A stretch of DNA of 64,000 nucleotides from Holothuria scabra. Taxonomy: Eukaryota; Echinodermata; Holothuroidea; Aspidochirotida; Holothuriidae. Position numbers and translations under genes: made by a program. Under the pieces are notes generated by a model. That model was not told where the DNA came from, did not search any database, and was given only the letters and a program-made list of their open reading frames with translations. Positions 35,176-46,009 of this stretch are shown one piece after another (the stretch's first letter is position 1; the number at the start of each line of letters is the position of its first letter). The stretch is taken from assembly GCA_037179385.1 (NCBI GenBank), contig CM074196.1:28851986-28915985 (forward strand), in the 5' to 3' direction.

Positions 35176-36311
35176 TTAAATCAGGCTGGCCAAGGGTATA
35201 TTTCAGTTGTGGCTCACTGACATGTTTTCCGGCTTATGGTGAACACCAAGCAGTTTTCCAGCTTTTGCTTAGCACCAACCACAATGGCTGACCTAGGTCA
35301 CTTGCTACTTGACGATGAGGGAGTTGTCTAGACTCCAATTCACAGGCTTTCTTCTTTGTAGGTCTATATTTTCAGTAGGCCTATGCTAATTACTTGTTCT
35401 TAGTAAAGTAACCTAAAGAGTGCCTTTGCAAGAATCTTGGTAAATGCCGTTCAGAATTGGTTTGATATTTTTTATAAAGGCCTACCTCCGGTAATATGCG
35501 GTTACAGCCCTATACTCTACACCCTCATATTCTGACCCCCTTATGTTCCGACATTTGATCGTAGATGAGCACATGGATGTCGGAACATATATATAGGGCT
35601 GTCGGAATATAGGGCAGTCACTGTAATATGCTATACAGCCTAGTTCCCGCTCGTAGCCAGAGTGAGAAGAAGGCAAAACCCGGGAAAATTTTCAAGGTGA
35701 CAAAGTGTGTGGGCTACAAGTAATAAGTCAATGAAAATAATCAAATTAGGCCTATCTGGGGAAAATCATGGGGGCTTAGCCCTCTTTGGCGACCCCTTTC
35801 ATGACTACGGATCTGCCAGCATACATGTTTTTATTAACTGGAGAGAACTCTTTGTATTGGAAAATTTGCTAGTATAATATTCTCAGTTACTGCCACAGGT
35901 GAATACCATAGCCTATTCATTACATACTGGAATGGTTTCGTGGAGAAATTAAACACTCTTCCGCAGTATCTTAAGTTGTCAAGTGTCGTTGAGATAACCC
36001 TTAAGGAGAATTTCTTTCATCGCATTACTTTTCGTGGGGATGTTTAAATTGCCAAGCTATCCGCCAATATTGAACTTGGTAATGCCCCACTCAGATGCAT
36101 GGACATTTTGGTCATAACTTGCTGTGCACTATCATTCATCAAGGACCAACGATGATCTCTAACAGTATCCTTTCGGGAAACGTACATAACTGTGGTTTTG
36201 AATTTTTATAGTGCCTATTCAGTTCAAGTTAACCGGCCTGTTCATGATATTCATGTATTACAGGTCCATTGCCCCCTGCATACGCAGTGCTATAACATGA
36301 GAAACGAGGAA
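35176..36311. other. Mixed repeat sequence, no gene
   Basis: It holds a short cluster of TGTCGGAACATATAT and GTCGGAATATAGGGC strings with an inverse TGTTCCGACA (35545-35615). No coding sequence could be supported. Confidence 0.35.
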
Positions 36312-36420
36312 AGGCAAAGTCCTCCACTCAGTGGCGTAGCCAGGATGGGATTTGGGGGGCCTAGTTAACAAGTGGGGGGGCCTGGTACCTCCGAGGGTCA
36401 GGCACGGCAAGACTATCTAA

Positions 36421-36451
36421 GCGGAGCGCCACCATCGGTTGGCGCGGAGCG
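36421..36451 (+). repeat. GC-rich hairpin motif, copy 5
   Basis: GCGGAGCGCCACCATCGG followed by TTGGCGCGGAGCG, inside the hAT-like element. Confidence 0.8.
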
Positions 36452-36757
36452 TACAAGAAAGTTTTGGGCTTTAAACCCCTCCAGATGGCCGGAAACGGCA
36501 CTTCCCATGTGTTTTAAGCTGGATGTACCCAGCCTTGAAATACGAATCTCATGTCTGCGATGTCTCAATAATGAGAATAAAAAATCAATCTATGAAAAAT
36601 GGCAATACATACACTTTTTAGGGACCCCAAAACTGGGTACTTCTGATCTGTGACCTGGGGGATGAGACTAAAGGGAGCCGGTATCTCCCTTCCCCTTGGG
36701 AAAAATTGTGAACTTCGGAAGCACGTAGATCGCAAATGCGGCAATATTTGAATCTAA

Positions 36758-36788
36758 GCGGAGCGCCACTATCAGTTGGCGCGGAGCG
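36758..36788 (+). repeat. GC-rich hairpin motif, copy 6
   Basis: GCGGAGCGCCACTATCAG followed by TTGGCGCGGAGCG, start of the second direct copy of the roughly 118-bp segment. Confidence 0.8.
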
Positions 36789-38437
36789 TACAAGAAAATT
36801 TTGGGCTTTAAAACCCCTCCAGATGACCGGAAACGGCACTTCCCACGTGTTTTAAACTGGATGTACCCAGCCGCAAATGCGGCAATATTTGAATGGACTT
36901 CAGCTTACCTAAGGCAGCACCTCACCCTTTAACAGGAAAACCAAAAGTAGTTGTGCCCCCCTCTGAGAAACTTTCTTTGCGTTGGATTTCCTAGATGCAA
37001 AATGGTGCTATGTTTGGCAAAACTTTGAACTGATTATAGGCCCGAGTTTTCGGATTTTCCCTTTTTGAGGAGCATGAAAAATATAAAAATATTTTTAGTT
37101 TTTGTAGAGATTTTACAAAAGACATACATACTACCAAAGAAACAATGTGCAAAATGGTGCAGTATTTGTTCATCGGTACATTACGTAGTCAAAATTAAAA
37201 TACTACGAATAAATCCCTCAAAATAATTGAACCTCAACGCAGAAGTATGGATCATGTGGGAAACACATGAACGGACCTTGTGGACATTTTGAAAATCCCC
37301 CGGACGCCAGTGCCAACTACTAAAAAGAGGACTTGTCGAAAAAATCGTCCTACAGTGGCACTTGTCATGGGAAGGAGTGAGGCACGACATAGGCCTACTC
37401 GTTAAGGATGGAAGGGAAGAATTATCCGAAGGCAGTACCTTACCCTTATCTGCTTACGGCATATTTTGTGTATAATAAAATATAGGAATGGTCGTGTAAG
37501 AGTGTGGTCTCCAGTGTACGATTGCCTTATTTTCAGTAAATCAATCAGCCACCCGAAAGGCAGAAAAGGTCTTAACCTAACAAAGTCACATTAAAGTTTG
37601 TCGTCGAGACTTTCGTTTCATCTTTGAAGTGAAATGCAATAAACGACAGTGCAGGTCAAAAACGGTAGGCCTATCTAATTTAGTGAAAGTAGGCATTTTA
37701 AAGTTATTGCTTGATTTCATACGTGCGGACAAAATGTGTTTTACACACATTCATCCATGATTTTTTTTTTTTTTTAAATTTTTGCACATTTTTTTATTTT
37801 TATTTTTTTTCAATTACTCTATCAGGACGCAAAAAATCTGGGGGGGCTGGAGAAAATCTGGGGGGCCTAGACCCCCCACCCCCCCCCCCCCCCCGTGGCT
37901 ACGCCACTGCCTCCACTCTGGTTCTAAGAATCCCCACCATGATTATACTATGAATGGTACTAATTTGAACAAAGTGACTTCTAAGAAAAAAGACCTTGGT
38001 GTAGTTATTACGGGAGATTTAAAGTCATCTAGGCAGTGTGCAGCTACTGCTGCAAGGGCAAACAGGGTGCTTGGGTTGATCAGGAGGAATTTTAAGAGTT
38101 TTAGGAAAGAAATTGTGCTTAATTTGTATAAGCAGCTGCACAGGCCTTGAGTCCCTTCTTTGAAAAGGACAAATTGCTTTTAGAGCAAGTTCAGAAGAGA
38201 GCTACCCGACTCATACCTGAGGTTAAAAGTCTACCTTATTCCCAAAGGCTTAAGCTGCTTGGGCTTACCACTTTGTGGAGCTGAGAAGGATTAGGGGGGA
38301 CATGCTTCAGGTTTACAAATTTCTGTCTGAAGGGAATCCTTTGTTAGCTTGCAGTTATTTAAAGGTCCAAAGTAATCCTCGGGTTAGAGGCCATTGCAAA
38401 AAGCTTGAAAAGTCTTTTGCTAGACTTGACATTAGGA

Positions 38438-38647
38438 CTTTTGGGACGTTTAGCTCCTTAGGGTGGCTTAATTCTGTTCTATTCAGCCAGTCTAGAGCAG
38501 GACCACTCAGTGTTTGCCCTTTGGAGGGCGTACTTGTCCATTTGGGACGTTATAAGCTCCTTAAGGGAGCAGAACTCCTCCGGGAGTAATCGTTTGGTTT
38601 TCGCCCCTTGGCTCTTCGCCAGAGAGTCGTGGGGACTTTAGAAAGAA
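38438..38647 (+). mobile_element. Structured SINE-like element, copy B
   Basis: A 210-bp insertion in the LINE, bounded by an exact 16-bp direct repeat, AGACTTGACATTAGGA (38422-38437 and 38648-38663). The LINE frame resumes after it. It ends GTGGGGACTTTAGAAAGAA, an A-rich tail. The core matches copy A (21596-21806, minus strand) almost base for base, while the first 45 bases differ. In B those bases (TTTTGGGACGTTTAGCTCCTTAG) repeat part of its own core (ATTTGGGACGTTATAAGCTCC). Hairpins are as in copy A. Confidence 0.8.
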
Positions 38648-38900
38648 AGACTTGACATTAGGAAGTTCAGTTTCTCTCATAGGGTTGTTAGTGAGTGGAA
38701 TAGCCTGCCTGAGTGGGTTGTTAACTCCACATCAGTGCACCGTTTTAACGTTAATATTGACAAGTTTTTTCATGACCGTGGTAGAATCTAAACTTTCTGG
38801 GCTCTTTAGGTGTTGGTGGTCTGCTTTGTTTGGGTTTTTTTTTTCTTTGGATTACAGGGCATCTTATGGGGCCTTTACTGCCCTCCCTTGCCCTTTAACC

Positions 38901-39346
38901 TGTTATGTTATGTTATGTTATGTTATGTTATGTTATGTTATGTTATGTTATGTTATGTTATGTTATGTTATGTTATGTTATGTTATGTTATGTTATGTTA
39001 TGTTATGTTATGTTATGTTATGTTATGTTATGTTATGTTATGTTATGTTATGTTATGTTATGTTATGTTATGTTAATGTTGTGTTGTGTTGTGTTGTGTT
39101 GTGTTGTGTTGTGTTGTGTTGTGTTGTGTTGTGTTGTGTTGTGTTGTGTTGTGTTGTGTTGTGTTGTGTTGTGTTGTGTTGTGTTGTGTTGTGTTGTGTT
39201 GTGTTGTGTTGTGTTGTGTTGTGTTGTGTTGTGTTGTGTTGTGTTGTGTTGTGTTGTGTTGTGTTGTGTTGTGTTGTGTTGTGTTGTGTTGTGTTGTGTT
39301 GTGTTGTGTTGTGTTGTGTTGTGTTGTGTTATGTTATGTTATGTTA
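38901..39346 (+). repeat. Pentanucleotide array (TGTTA)35-(TGTTG)50-(TGTTA)4
   Basis: A pure two-block array: 35 TGTTA units (38901-39075), one odd A, 50 TGTTG units (39077-39326), then four TGTTA units. It sits a little past the end of the LINE ORF and probably grew from that element's 3' UTR repeat. Long stop-free frames across it (MLCYV/LCCVV repeats) are a by-product of the repeat. Confidence 0.95.
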
Positions 39347-40152
39347 CACACAAATTTAGAAGAAACAAATTATACACCAAATTTGTATAACTCTGACACC
39401 TCTTTGGAGGTATAGGGTAATAAACTGAAACTAAAACTATGACTTTCAATTCATTTTTCACTGATCAGTTCAATCGCTAAAAATGAAGACGTTCATTGAA
39501 ACAGGCCAGTTGTTCGAGTTGTTGTATGGAACGTCGAAATACACGAAACAGCTAACTTCGTCTTGGCTTTTGCACATGACATTTGGACATTTGGTGTAAT
39601 TGGTACTCACGTTAAGTATATACAATAGCGTTGCATAAACTCACGCACGCCGGGTTTGTAAATTGTATGTAGGCTTCAGCAACATACCGCCACATCTGTA
39701 AGTTACTTAGCCTATCATCATTTCATCATTGCCCAAGTACCGAAGTGTGAGAAACACCTGGTTTCATTCATTTTAGCGATTATCGAAACAGTCTTATCCT
39801 ACGTGAATAAGGGAGTACCGACGATTCTCTGACCGAAGAAGAGGCGGAGGCCTAGGCTATACGTTAGGCTAGACCCAAGTTATTCATCATATACAGCCTA
39901 ACAATACAATACAAGAGGCATGCCTAACGTTAGGAAGAAGAATAGCAATAAAATAAGCCTAACATAGGCTAGGCCTAGGCAAGGCTCTAGCGTCTAGGAT
40001 AAGTTAGGCCGGTCGTAAGGATACAGGGCTCTCACTGGATTTCTGTACCCAGTTAGGCCAAGTATTAGTTATTACTGCTAGGCCTACGCTGTACTAACAA
40101 CGTTAGGTTAGGGTTATGTACACAAAGGCCTAACTTAGGCTAGCCAAAGGCG
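39347..40152. other. TAGGCCTA-rich intergenic sequence
   Basis: Many overlapping TAGGCCTA, CCTAACGTTAGG and similar self-complementary strings at about 39840-40150. No gene. Confidence 0.4.
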
Positions 40153-40160
40153 CTCAGTAC

Positions 40161-41112
40161 CACAGGTAGTCCTAGCATTATATAGTATATATATATATAA
40201 AAAGGAAAAGGTAGGACAGACCGCCTAACACCAACACAGTGCTTCGCACAAAACTCTTCATGATTTCTCACCTCATACTACATTTACCCCTTCAGATCTC
40301 TTGAGAACCTTCCCATCATCTTCTTCTGAAGAAACACAACAAACTTTAAGTTGTCTTAAACAAAAAACCTCACATCAAATGCGAAAAATCTTCTCCTCCG
40401 ATTCAATGCTAACGACGGACTAGATCACTCTTCTCCAATTCATGACGTCACATAATGGGAATTGCCCTGTACGAATCCGGTTCTCCCATTGGATAGTTCG
40501 AACTGCTTTCAAATCTGTCAACGACCAGACTGTAATTTTTTTTCTGCACGGGGAACCTGAACAAGAAATGGAAAACTTGCGCATCAGAAAACCCAGCATA
40601 CCAAAACATGTGCCCAGCCGCAAGTACATGCCACACGTACAGGTATGTACTGTACCCTAGAATTCCCCTAGCTGTGCTACGAAAAAACTTGCATGCGGCA
40701 TACCAGCGGTCTTCACGTACAGCATGCATGCAACAGGCGTTCTCAGCATTTACATACACAGGCTCAACGATGGGAGAACTGGCTTCGTACAGGGCAATCC
40801 CCAGTACGTAATGTGACGTCATGAATGAGTGATCTAGTCCGTCATTAGCAATGAATCGGAGGAGAAGATTTTTCGCATTTGATGTGAGGTTTTTTGTTTA
40901 AGACAACTTAAAGTTTGTTGTGTTTCTTCAGAAGAAGATGATGGGAAGGTTCTCAATCTGAAGATCTGAAGGGGTAAATGTAGTATGAGGTGAGAAATCA
41001 TGAAGAGTTTTGTGCAAAGCACTGTGTTGGTGTTAGGCGACGTGACCTACCTTTTCCTTTTTATATATATATACTATATATACTATATAATGCTACTGTA
41101 GGACGACCTGTG
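40161..41112. mobile_element. hAT-like element with long inverted repeats, 952 bp
   Basis: The arms are about 330 bp each and nearly identical when inverted. They share CACAGGT(A/C)GTCCTA at the tips, a (TA)n block, AAAAAGGAAAAGGTAGG, CACCTCATACTACATTTACC and TGACGTCA. The loop is about 270 bp. An exact 8-bp direct repeat, CTCAGTAC (40153-40160 and 41113-41120), flanks it and fits the hAT consensus nTnnnnAn. There is no transposase. Confidence 0.85.
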
Positions 41113-41130
41113 CTCAGTACTAGGGTGTCC

Positions 41131-42822
41131 GGTCAACTCCGCCCCTGGGACAACTCGGCCCCTGAGACAACTCAGCCCCTGAGACAACTCAGCCACTGAG
41201 ACAACTCAGCCACCGCGATATCTCAGCCACTATTGACATGCTGTATTAGGCTATAAAGTGAATTGTGAGATTGTATTCTTTAGGGAAATTGCACAGCCCA
41301 ACCTTCAGCTTGAAGACATTGCTCAAAGTAAACCTTATTTCAAAAATGTAAGTGAAAATTTTTGAAAATGACCCACATTTCTTACTCTGATAATGTTTTT
41401 TTTTAATTTGACAACATCGATTTATTCATTCAAAACCAAAGGGGTTGGAACGTGTGGTACTCAGTATGTACAGTCCTAATTGCTTCTCGGTCTTTAGGCT
41501 AAGTTTGTGGGTAGTATCTGTCCTTTTCATTCAGTCTAGAATAGAGCCATATATAACAGTCCAATAATGTAAATGGTCTAAGGGCCCTAGTCACTGAACG
41601 TGACCGTAAAATCCGTTCCTTCTAGTCACTCCTTACTACGGTCACTGGCCTACATGTACAAAGGTAACGACGTTTTAAGCCAAAACAACAAACTGAGCTC
41701 TAATTACGATGGTATGTTTCATGGAACAGATTTGAGTTAACATAATGATTTTGAGCATTCTTAAATACCACTTAGGCCTATATCTTTCGGAATGTTTAGT
41801 ACCAGCGAATTCATAGCAAAAGGCAGGAAAAATGTGGTGCCATCCTTCGCAGTAACATAGACATCTTGACAGCTTGATCGTCTGCTACTGTGTTGCATGA
41901 TGGGAAGGACTTCCGCTCGACAAGCTATCAAAGACCAATTAGTAAGTGCAGCTAGTCAATACTTGTACGTCACAAAGTAAGCTCTCTGTACATTACGAAA
42001 TTGTACAGTCGCTGCCTAGGTTTTCCCATTTTATATGAGATCACATGACAAACACTGACTTCTTCTACTGAAAAATTACTCTGCACAGGCTTAACGTTAC
42101 TCGCAGAATTATCCTGCCAAAATTTCCCTTTTAAAGATCTTATTTCATTAACAGACTTGTGTGGAAGGTGAATGTGATGACAAAGATCATCCATGGAACG
42201 TTTAGTGAGAAAAGGTATCTTTTTGGGGACGTGAGGGATCCCTACTCACTGTGTTTTTGTGTACTGTATACCGGGCAAGGGCCCAGAAATGAAGTGTATA
42301 GCATAGGAGCGTAATGCTGGGTCCTGTTCAAAGGCTAGAGGGCCCTGACATTCTTGTACTCTCTGTCCTTCAATGGACATAACTTAGCAGTTTTCGGGAA
42401 GCTTGGTCGTAATGGTCAACTCGTTCAATGCAAAACCTGGCTTCCTTTATGAAAAAGCCTTATATCTTTGGCATGAAATCCGCAAGTTGATTTCGGACCT
42501 TTCCTAAAAATGTGCAAGGTTCATTGACCAGGATAATGTCAGATGGTGTGCCTTCTGCCCTTCTTTTACTTGATTGACTATTGAGAGTCATGTGACATTT
42601 TTTCCTCTTCAAATGTGAAATAGTTTACAAGAGAAAAACTGCTTGGTTTCAAGTTACCAACTTGAGTCAAACTGCTTGGTTTAAGTAGTTCAGTACTACT
42701 AAGCAAGAGAGTACTTGTAATTTTAAGGTTAATATTAATAAGGGTAGTGCTTATCCAGTGGTAGCCTAGTTGTCCAGGGGTCAAGATGCCCGGGCCAAGT
42801 TGTCCCAGGGGCCGAGTTGACC
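41131..42822. mobile_element. Inverted-repeat element with 17-bp minisatellite ends
   Basis: The left end is GGTCAACTCCGCCCCTGGG followed by ACAACTCGGCCCCTG. The right end reads the same when inverted (GGTCAACTCGGCCCCTGGG, then ACAACTTGGCCC). About 1.6 kb of AT-rich DNA without ORFs lies between. The outer AGTAC on each side may be a target duplication, but it overlaps that of the neighbouring element. Confidence 0.55.
41144..41229 (+). repeat. 17-bp minisatellite, five units
   Basis: Tandem CCTGRGACAACTCRGCC units, the last two degraded. An inverse short set is at 42770-42822. Confidence 0.8.
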
Positions 42823-42830
42823 GTAAACCA

Positions 42831-42925
42831 GTACTAGTATAGGCTGGCCAACGCTATACATAGGCCTAGGCCTATATATATCCGTGTTATATATATGAAT
42901 AGTGTTGGCCAGCCTATACTAGTAC
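42831..42925. repeat. 95-bp palindrome
   Basis: GTACTAGTATAGGCTGGCCA continues to ACGCTAT on the left and is mirrored by ATAGTGTTGGCCAGCCTATA and CTAGTAC on the right. The middle is TAGGCCTAGGCCTATATATA-like. Confidence 0.8.
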
Positions 42926-43735
42926 CGTGCATCTGTGGGCTAGCCTAGTGTTGAGTTAGGGTGAAAGTATTCATAATGGTGGGACTATGAATGGTGCTTG
43001 TAAATTTTTGAAAGCTGATAAACAGAATGAGATAAATTCAAATCCTTTCCTGGCTCTAATTTAGAATTAGGGTTGGGAACCTACATCATAGGCCTTTGTC
43101 ATACGTGGATATGTATGCATAGGAATAGGGGGCTCTAATTAAGAATTAGGGTCCGGAACTTACATCATACTTCATATGTGGATAACTGGATATGTGCGCA
43201 TAGTAATAGGGTTAGGGTTAGGGATATAATACACATACCAATATACTGTACGTGTACGTACTGAACATGCATACGCATTCGTATGCATAGGTAGAGGGTT
43301 AGCGTGGGCATTATGTAGGTGTATGCACACGTGAGAATGTATACATCGTTGCACCTTTAAAATATGCACTTACGTATATGCGTAATTACTTGGCTCTAGG
43401 GATATGTATATGCTTGTTTATATGTATATCTTTATAGTATGTGGTACTGTTAGACAGTACTTACATTATTTGAATACCCTCCACCGGCAATGACACCAGT
43501 ATATGCTTTTCTGTGTAAACCAGTGTGTCAGGGGTGCAAATCCATGTAGAACCAATGCTTTTCCTTCTTCTTTCATAGTGCTCATTAACCATTCACTTCT
43601 CTCCTTAGCAAATATGTCATAATGCTCTTCTCAGGTGGAGGAAAAAAAAGAAACACATTTTACGACGCCAAAAAAAATTTTTTTAAAAAAATTGTTTTTC
43701 TCTGAAAAAATCTTCAGAGCCCCCTTTTAAGTTGA
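42926..43735. other. Intergenic; telomere-like triplet
   Basis: AGGGTTAGGGTTAGGG lies at about 43208-43223. GGCTCTAATTWAGAATTAGGGT occurs twice (about 43055, 43130). No gene. Confidence 0.45.
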
Positions 43736-44425
43736 GACATTTTGATTCCTTGCCAAAGGCAGGCAAGGAATCTATGCGATGGTGATGTTGTGTGTGTGTG
43801 TGTGTGTGTATGTGTGTGTTTGACGCCCGCTTGTAAACACGATATCTCAAGAAGGGTAACTCTGAGAGATCTCAAATTTGGCATGTAGATTGCCCACATT
43901 GAGTAGAAGATCCCTATTGTTTTGGGAGGTCAAAGAGTCACCAGGAGTCAAATGGTAAATACCTTGGAAATTGCTTGTAAACACAATATCTCCAGAAGGA
44001 AAAATGTGAGTAATCTCATACTTACCATGCGGATTGCCCATATTGAGTAGATGATCCCTATTATTTTTGGTGGAGTTCAAAGGTCATTTGGGGTCACCAG
44101 AGGTAAAAAGGTCAAAACCATGTTAACACTGTATCTCAAGAAGGGTAACTGTGAGGGCTCTTATACATAGCATGTGGATTGTCCATGCTGAGTAGATGAT
44201 CCCTATTGTTTTTGGTGGAGGTCAAAGGTCATCTTAGTCACCAGCGGTCAAAACATTAAAACTTTGTAAACAGTCTATCTCAAGAAGGGTAACTGTGAGG
44301 GATCTCATACTTAGCATGTGGATTGTCCATATTGAGTAGATGATCCCAATTGTTTTTACTGGATGTCAAAGGTTATTTAGGGTCATCAGAGGTTACACCT
44401 TGCACATACTATATCTCAAAAAGGG
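43736..44425 (+). repeat. Tandem array 1 of the 145-bp DR1 unit (about 4.5 units)
   Basis: A (TG)n tract is followed by units with the same landmarks at about 145-bp spacing: CGATATCTCAAGAAGGGTAACT, CCATATTGAGTAGATGATCCCTATTG, GGAGGTCAAAGGTCAT. Unit starts are near 43839, 43981, 44131, 44273 and 44408. A perfect AGGTCAAAGGTCA is at 44219-44231. The array breaks off without the 3' end seen in arrays 2 and 3. Confidence 0.8.
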
Positions 44426-46009
44426 TAACTGTTAAGGTTAATATTCATTAGTGCATAGGGTTAAGAGTTTTGAATGGCATGGGTAATGTAAGATGCATAG
44501 GTAAGCTTTTGGAATCCACTTCATTATGTAAATGATCAAGTTGGGTAATTTCAAAATATATACTGAAGCAATCTTACTGTATGAAGAATGTCTCAAGTGC
44601 ATAGAAGTGCATTTGGTACAGTATTTATGTTGATTTTGGTTTGAAGTTTTATCCTGTAACATTTAGTGCCAGTATTAGTACACATAAGAGTAAGTGGGTA
44701 GAACAAAATCTGAAAAAAGTTAAAAAGGAAAAAACTGTTCATCAGGCTGACATGTTTGTTAATTTATCTTTGTTATAGGTATGCTGACTTTGCTATAAGT
44801 ATCTCGGCCTATAGATTTTCATGAAATATATTTCCTACTCTTAAGTGGAAGTTTCTAGCAGTGTCTGAAACATGTGAGTTAAACAAAGGCTGTATGAGGG
44901 TTATTTGGGAAAATAGTCTGAACATATTGGAGAAAGCTTCCATGCCCACAAAGCAGAGGAATTTTTCAGTGGGGAACTTCATAAGTGTTAACTTTGAACA
45001 GATCAAGTGCTCTGTACGATGCCCAAACTTTCTTTTAGCGCATACAAACATTGTTTCTTCCATAGCCCTAAAGAAAAAATGAAGATACATTAAATTTAGT
45101 ACCAAAGATTGGTAAAAGTTACAGACAAACCTTGTGCCACTGTCCTCATAAGAACATGTAAGTGGGAACTAGATAATTAAAATAATTAAATACACCAATT
45201 GAAGTACACCCATTCTCTGAGCACTTTTAATGATACATGTGGAGCAGCCAGCTGAAGGCGCAGTGTGTGTACTGTATATAATACTGTGCATGTAGCAGCC
45301 CGTCCCCATTATGTGCTGCAAACGTATTAAGTCTATTTACACAGGTGGTAACTTATACAGCAAATGACAGGAGAAAACTACCATGCCTAGATTTGATTGT
45401 AACCCGTTATTGATAGCTCTAACATTTCATTTTGTACTGTTAACTTAAGTGGCTAGGCCCTATGCCTAGTTTTTGTTTTGGCTTCAAGCCACACTATTTT
45501 TTTGGGGAGGGTGGGGTGGGGGCAATTAGAAATGAAACAAATGGGTAGATTGGGCAAGTGTCAGAATTAAATTTATCAGAGTCGGTCTTGCAGCTGTCTG
45601 TTTAGGCGGCGTGGTGGTTACTGTGACCTACAGTAGCCTCCTATACTTCGTTAAAGATCCCTGCTTTACAACATTGAATGTTAAGACACTTCTTGCTACA
45701 GTACTGGTGTGTGGTTTAAGGATCCAACTAAAACCACAACTTCCATCTGAATCAACCTCCAATGGAAGCAGTTTTATAAAATTTGCTTCTCCAGAAAATG
45801 ATCTGTTACTAAAGATAAAGAGGGAAAAAACGTTAAAATGAAGTCAGCCACGGGGTGGATAATGCTAACTCAGTACTGGCAAGCATTTGAAAATTACTAT
45901 ACTGCAGATTCAGACACATATATGTACAGTGTGGTTGAATAGCCGAGTAATCGCAAAAAGATGTGATTAAACATTTAGTTCACTAATTGCAAACTGACAG
46001 CCCTAGTTA
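44426..46009. other. Intergenic, no gene seen
   Basis: Only short ORFs without domains. The sequence just before 46009 (TCACTAATTGCAAACTGACAGCCCTA) resembles a hAT-like end but has no partner. Confidence 0.35.

Larger units (their letters stand above)
36329..37909. mobile_element. hAT-like non-autonomous element, 1.58 kb
   Basis: The left end is CAGTGGCGTAGCC and the right end GGCTACGCCACTG (perfect 13-bp inverted repeats). They are flanked by an exact 8-bp direct repeat, CCTCCACT (36321-36328 and 37910-37917). G-runs and C-runs sit just inside. Two direct copies of a roughly 118-bp segment starting with the GC-rich hairpin motif (36421 and 36758) and ending GGATGTACCCAGCC are included. It interrupts a LINE reading frame. 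No transposase. Confidence 0.85.
36312..38790 (+). pseudogene. CR1/L2-like LINE RT C-terminal fragment, split by two insertions
   Basis: The same LINE reading continues across two younger insertions: 36312-36328 (GKVLH), then 37918-38437 (DLGVVITGDLKSS, AATAARANRVLGLIRRNFK, LYKQLHRP, ELRRIRGDMLQVYKF), then 38664-38790 (FSHRVVSEWNSLPEWVV, ending KFFHDRGRI). These are the typical thumb and C-terminal motifs of CR1/L2-type reverse transcriptases. A stop after LHRP and further frame changes show it is dead. The gaps are exactly the hAT-like element and the SINE-like element B. Confidence 0.8.

Noticed and set aside
38652..39415. Long ORFs (up to 235 codons) across the pentanucleotide array
   Set aside because: They exist only because TGTTA and TGTTG repeats have no stop in any + frame. 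The residues are pure MLCYV/LCCVV repeats.
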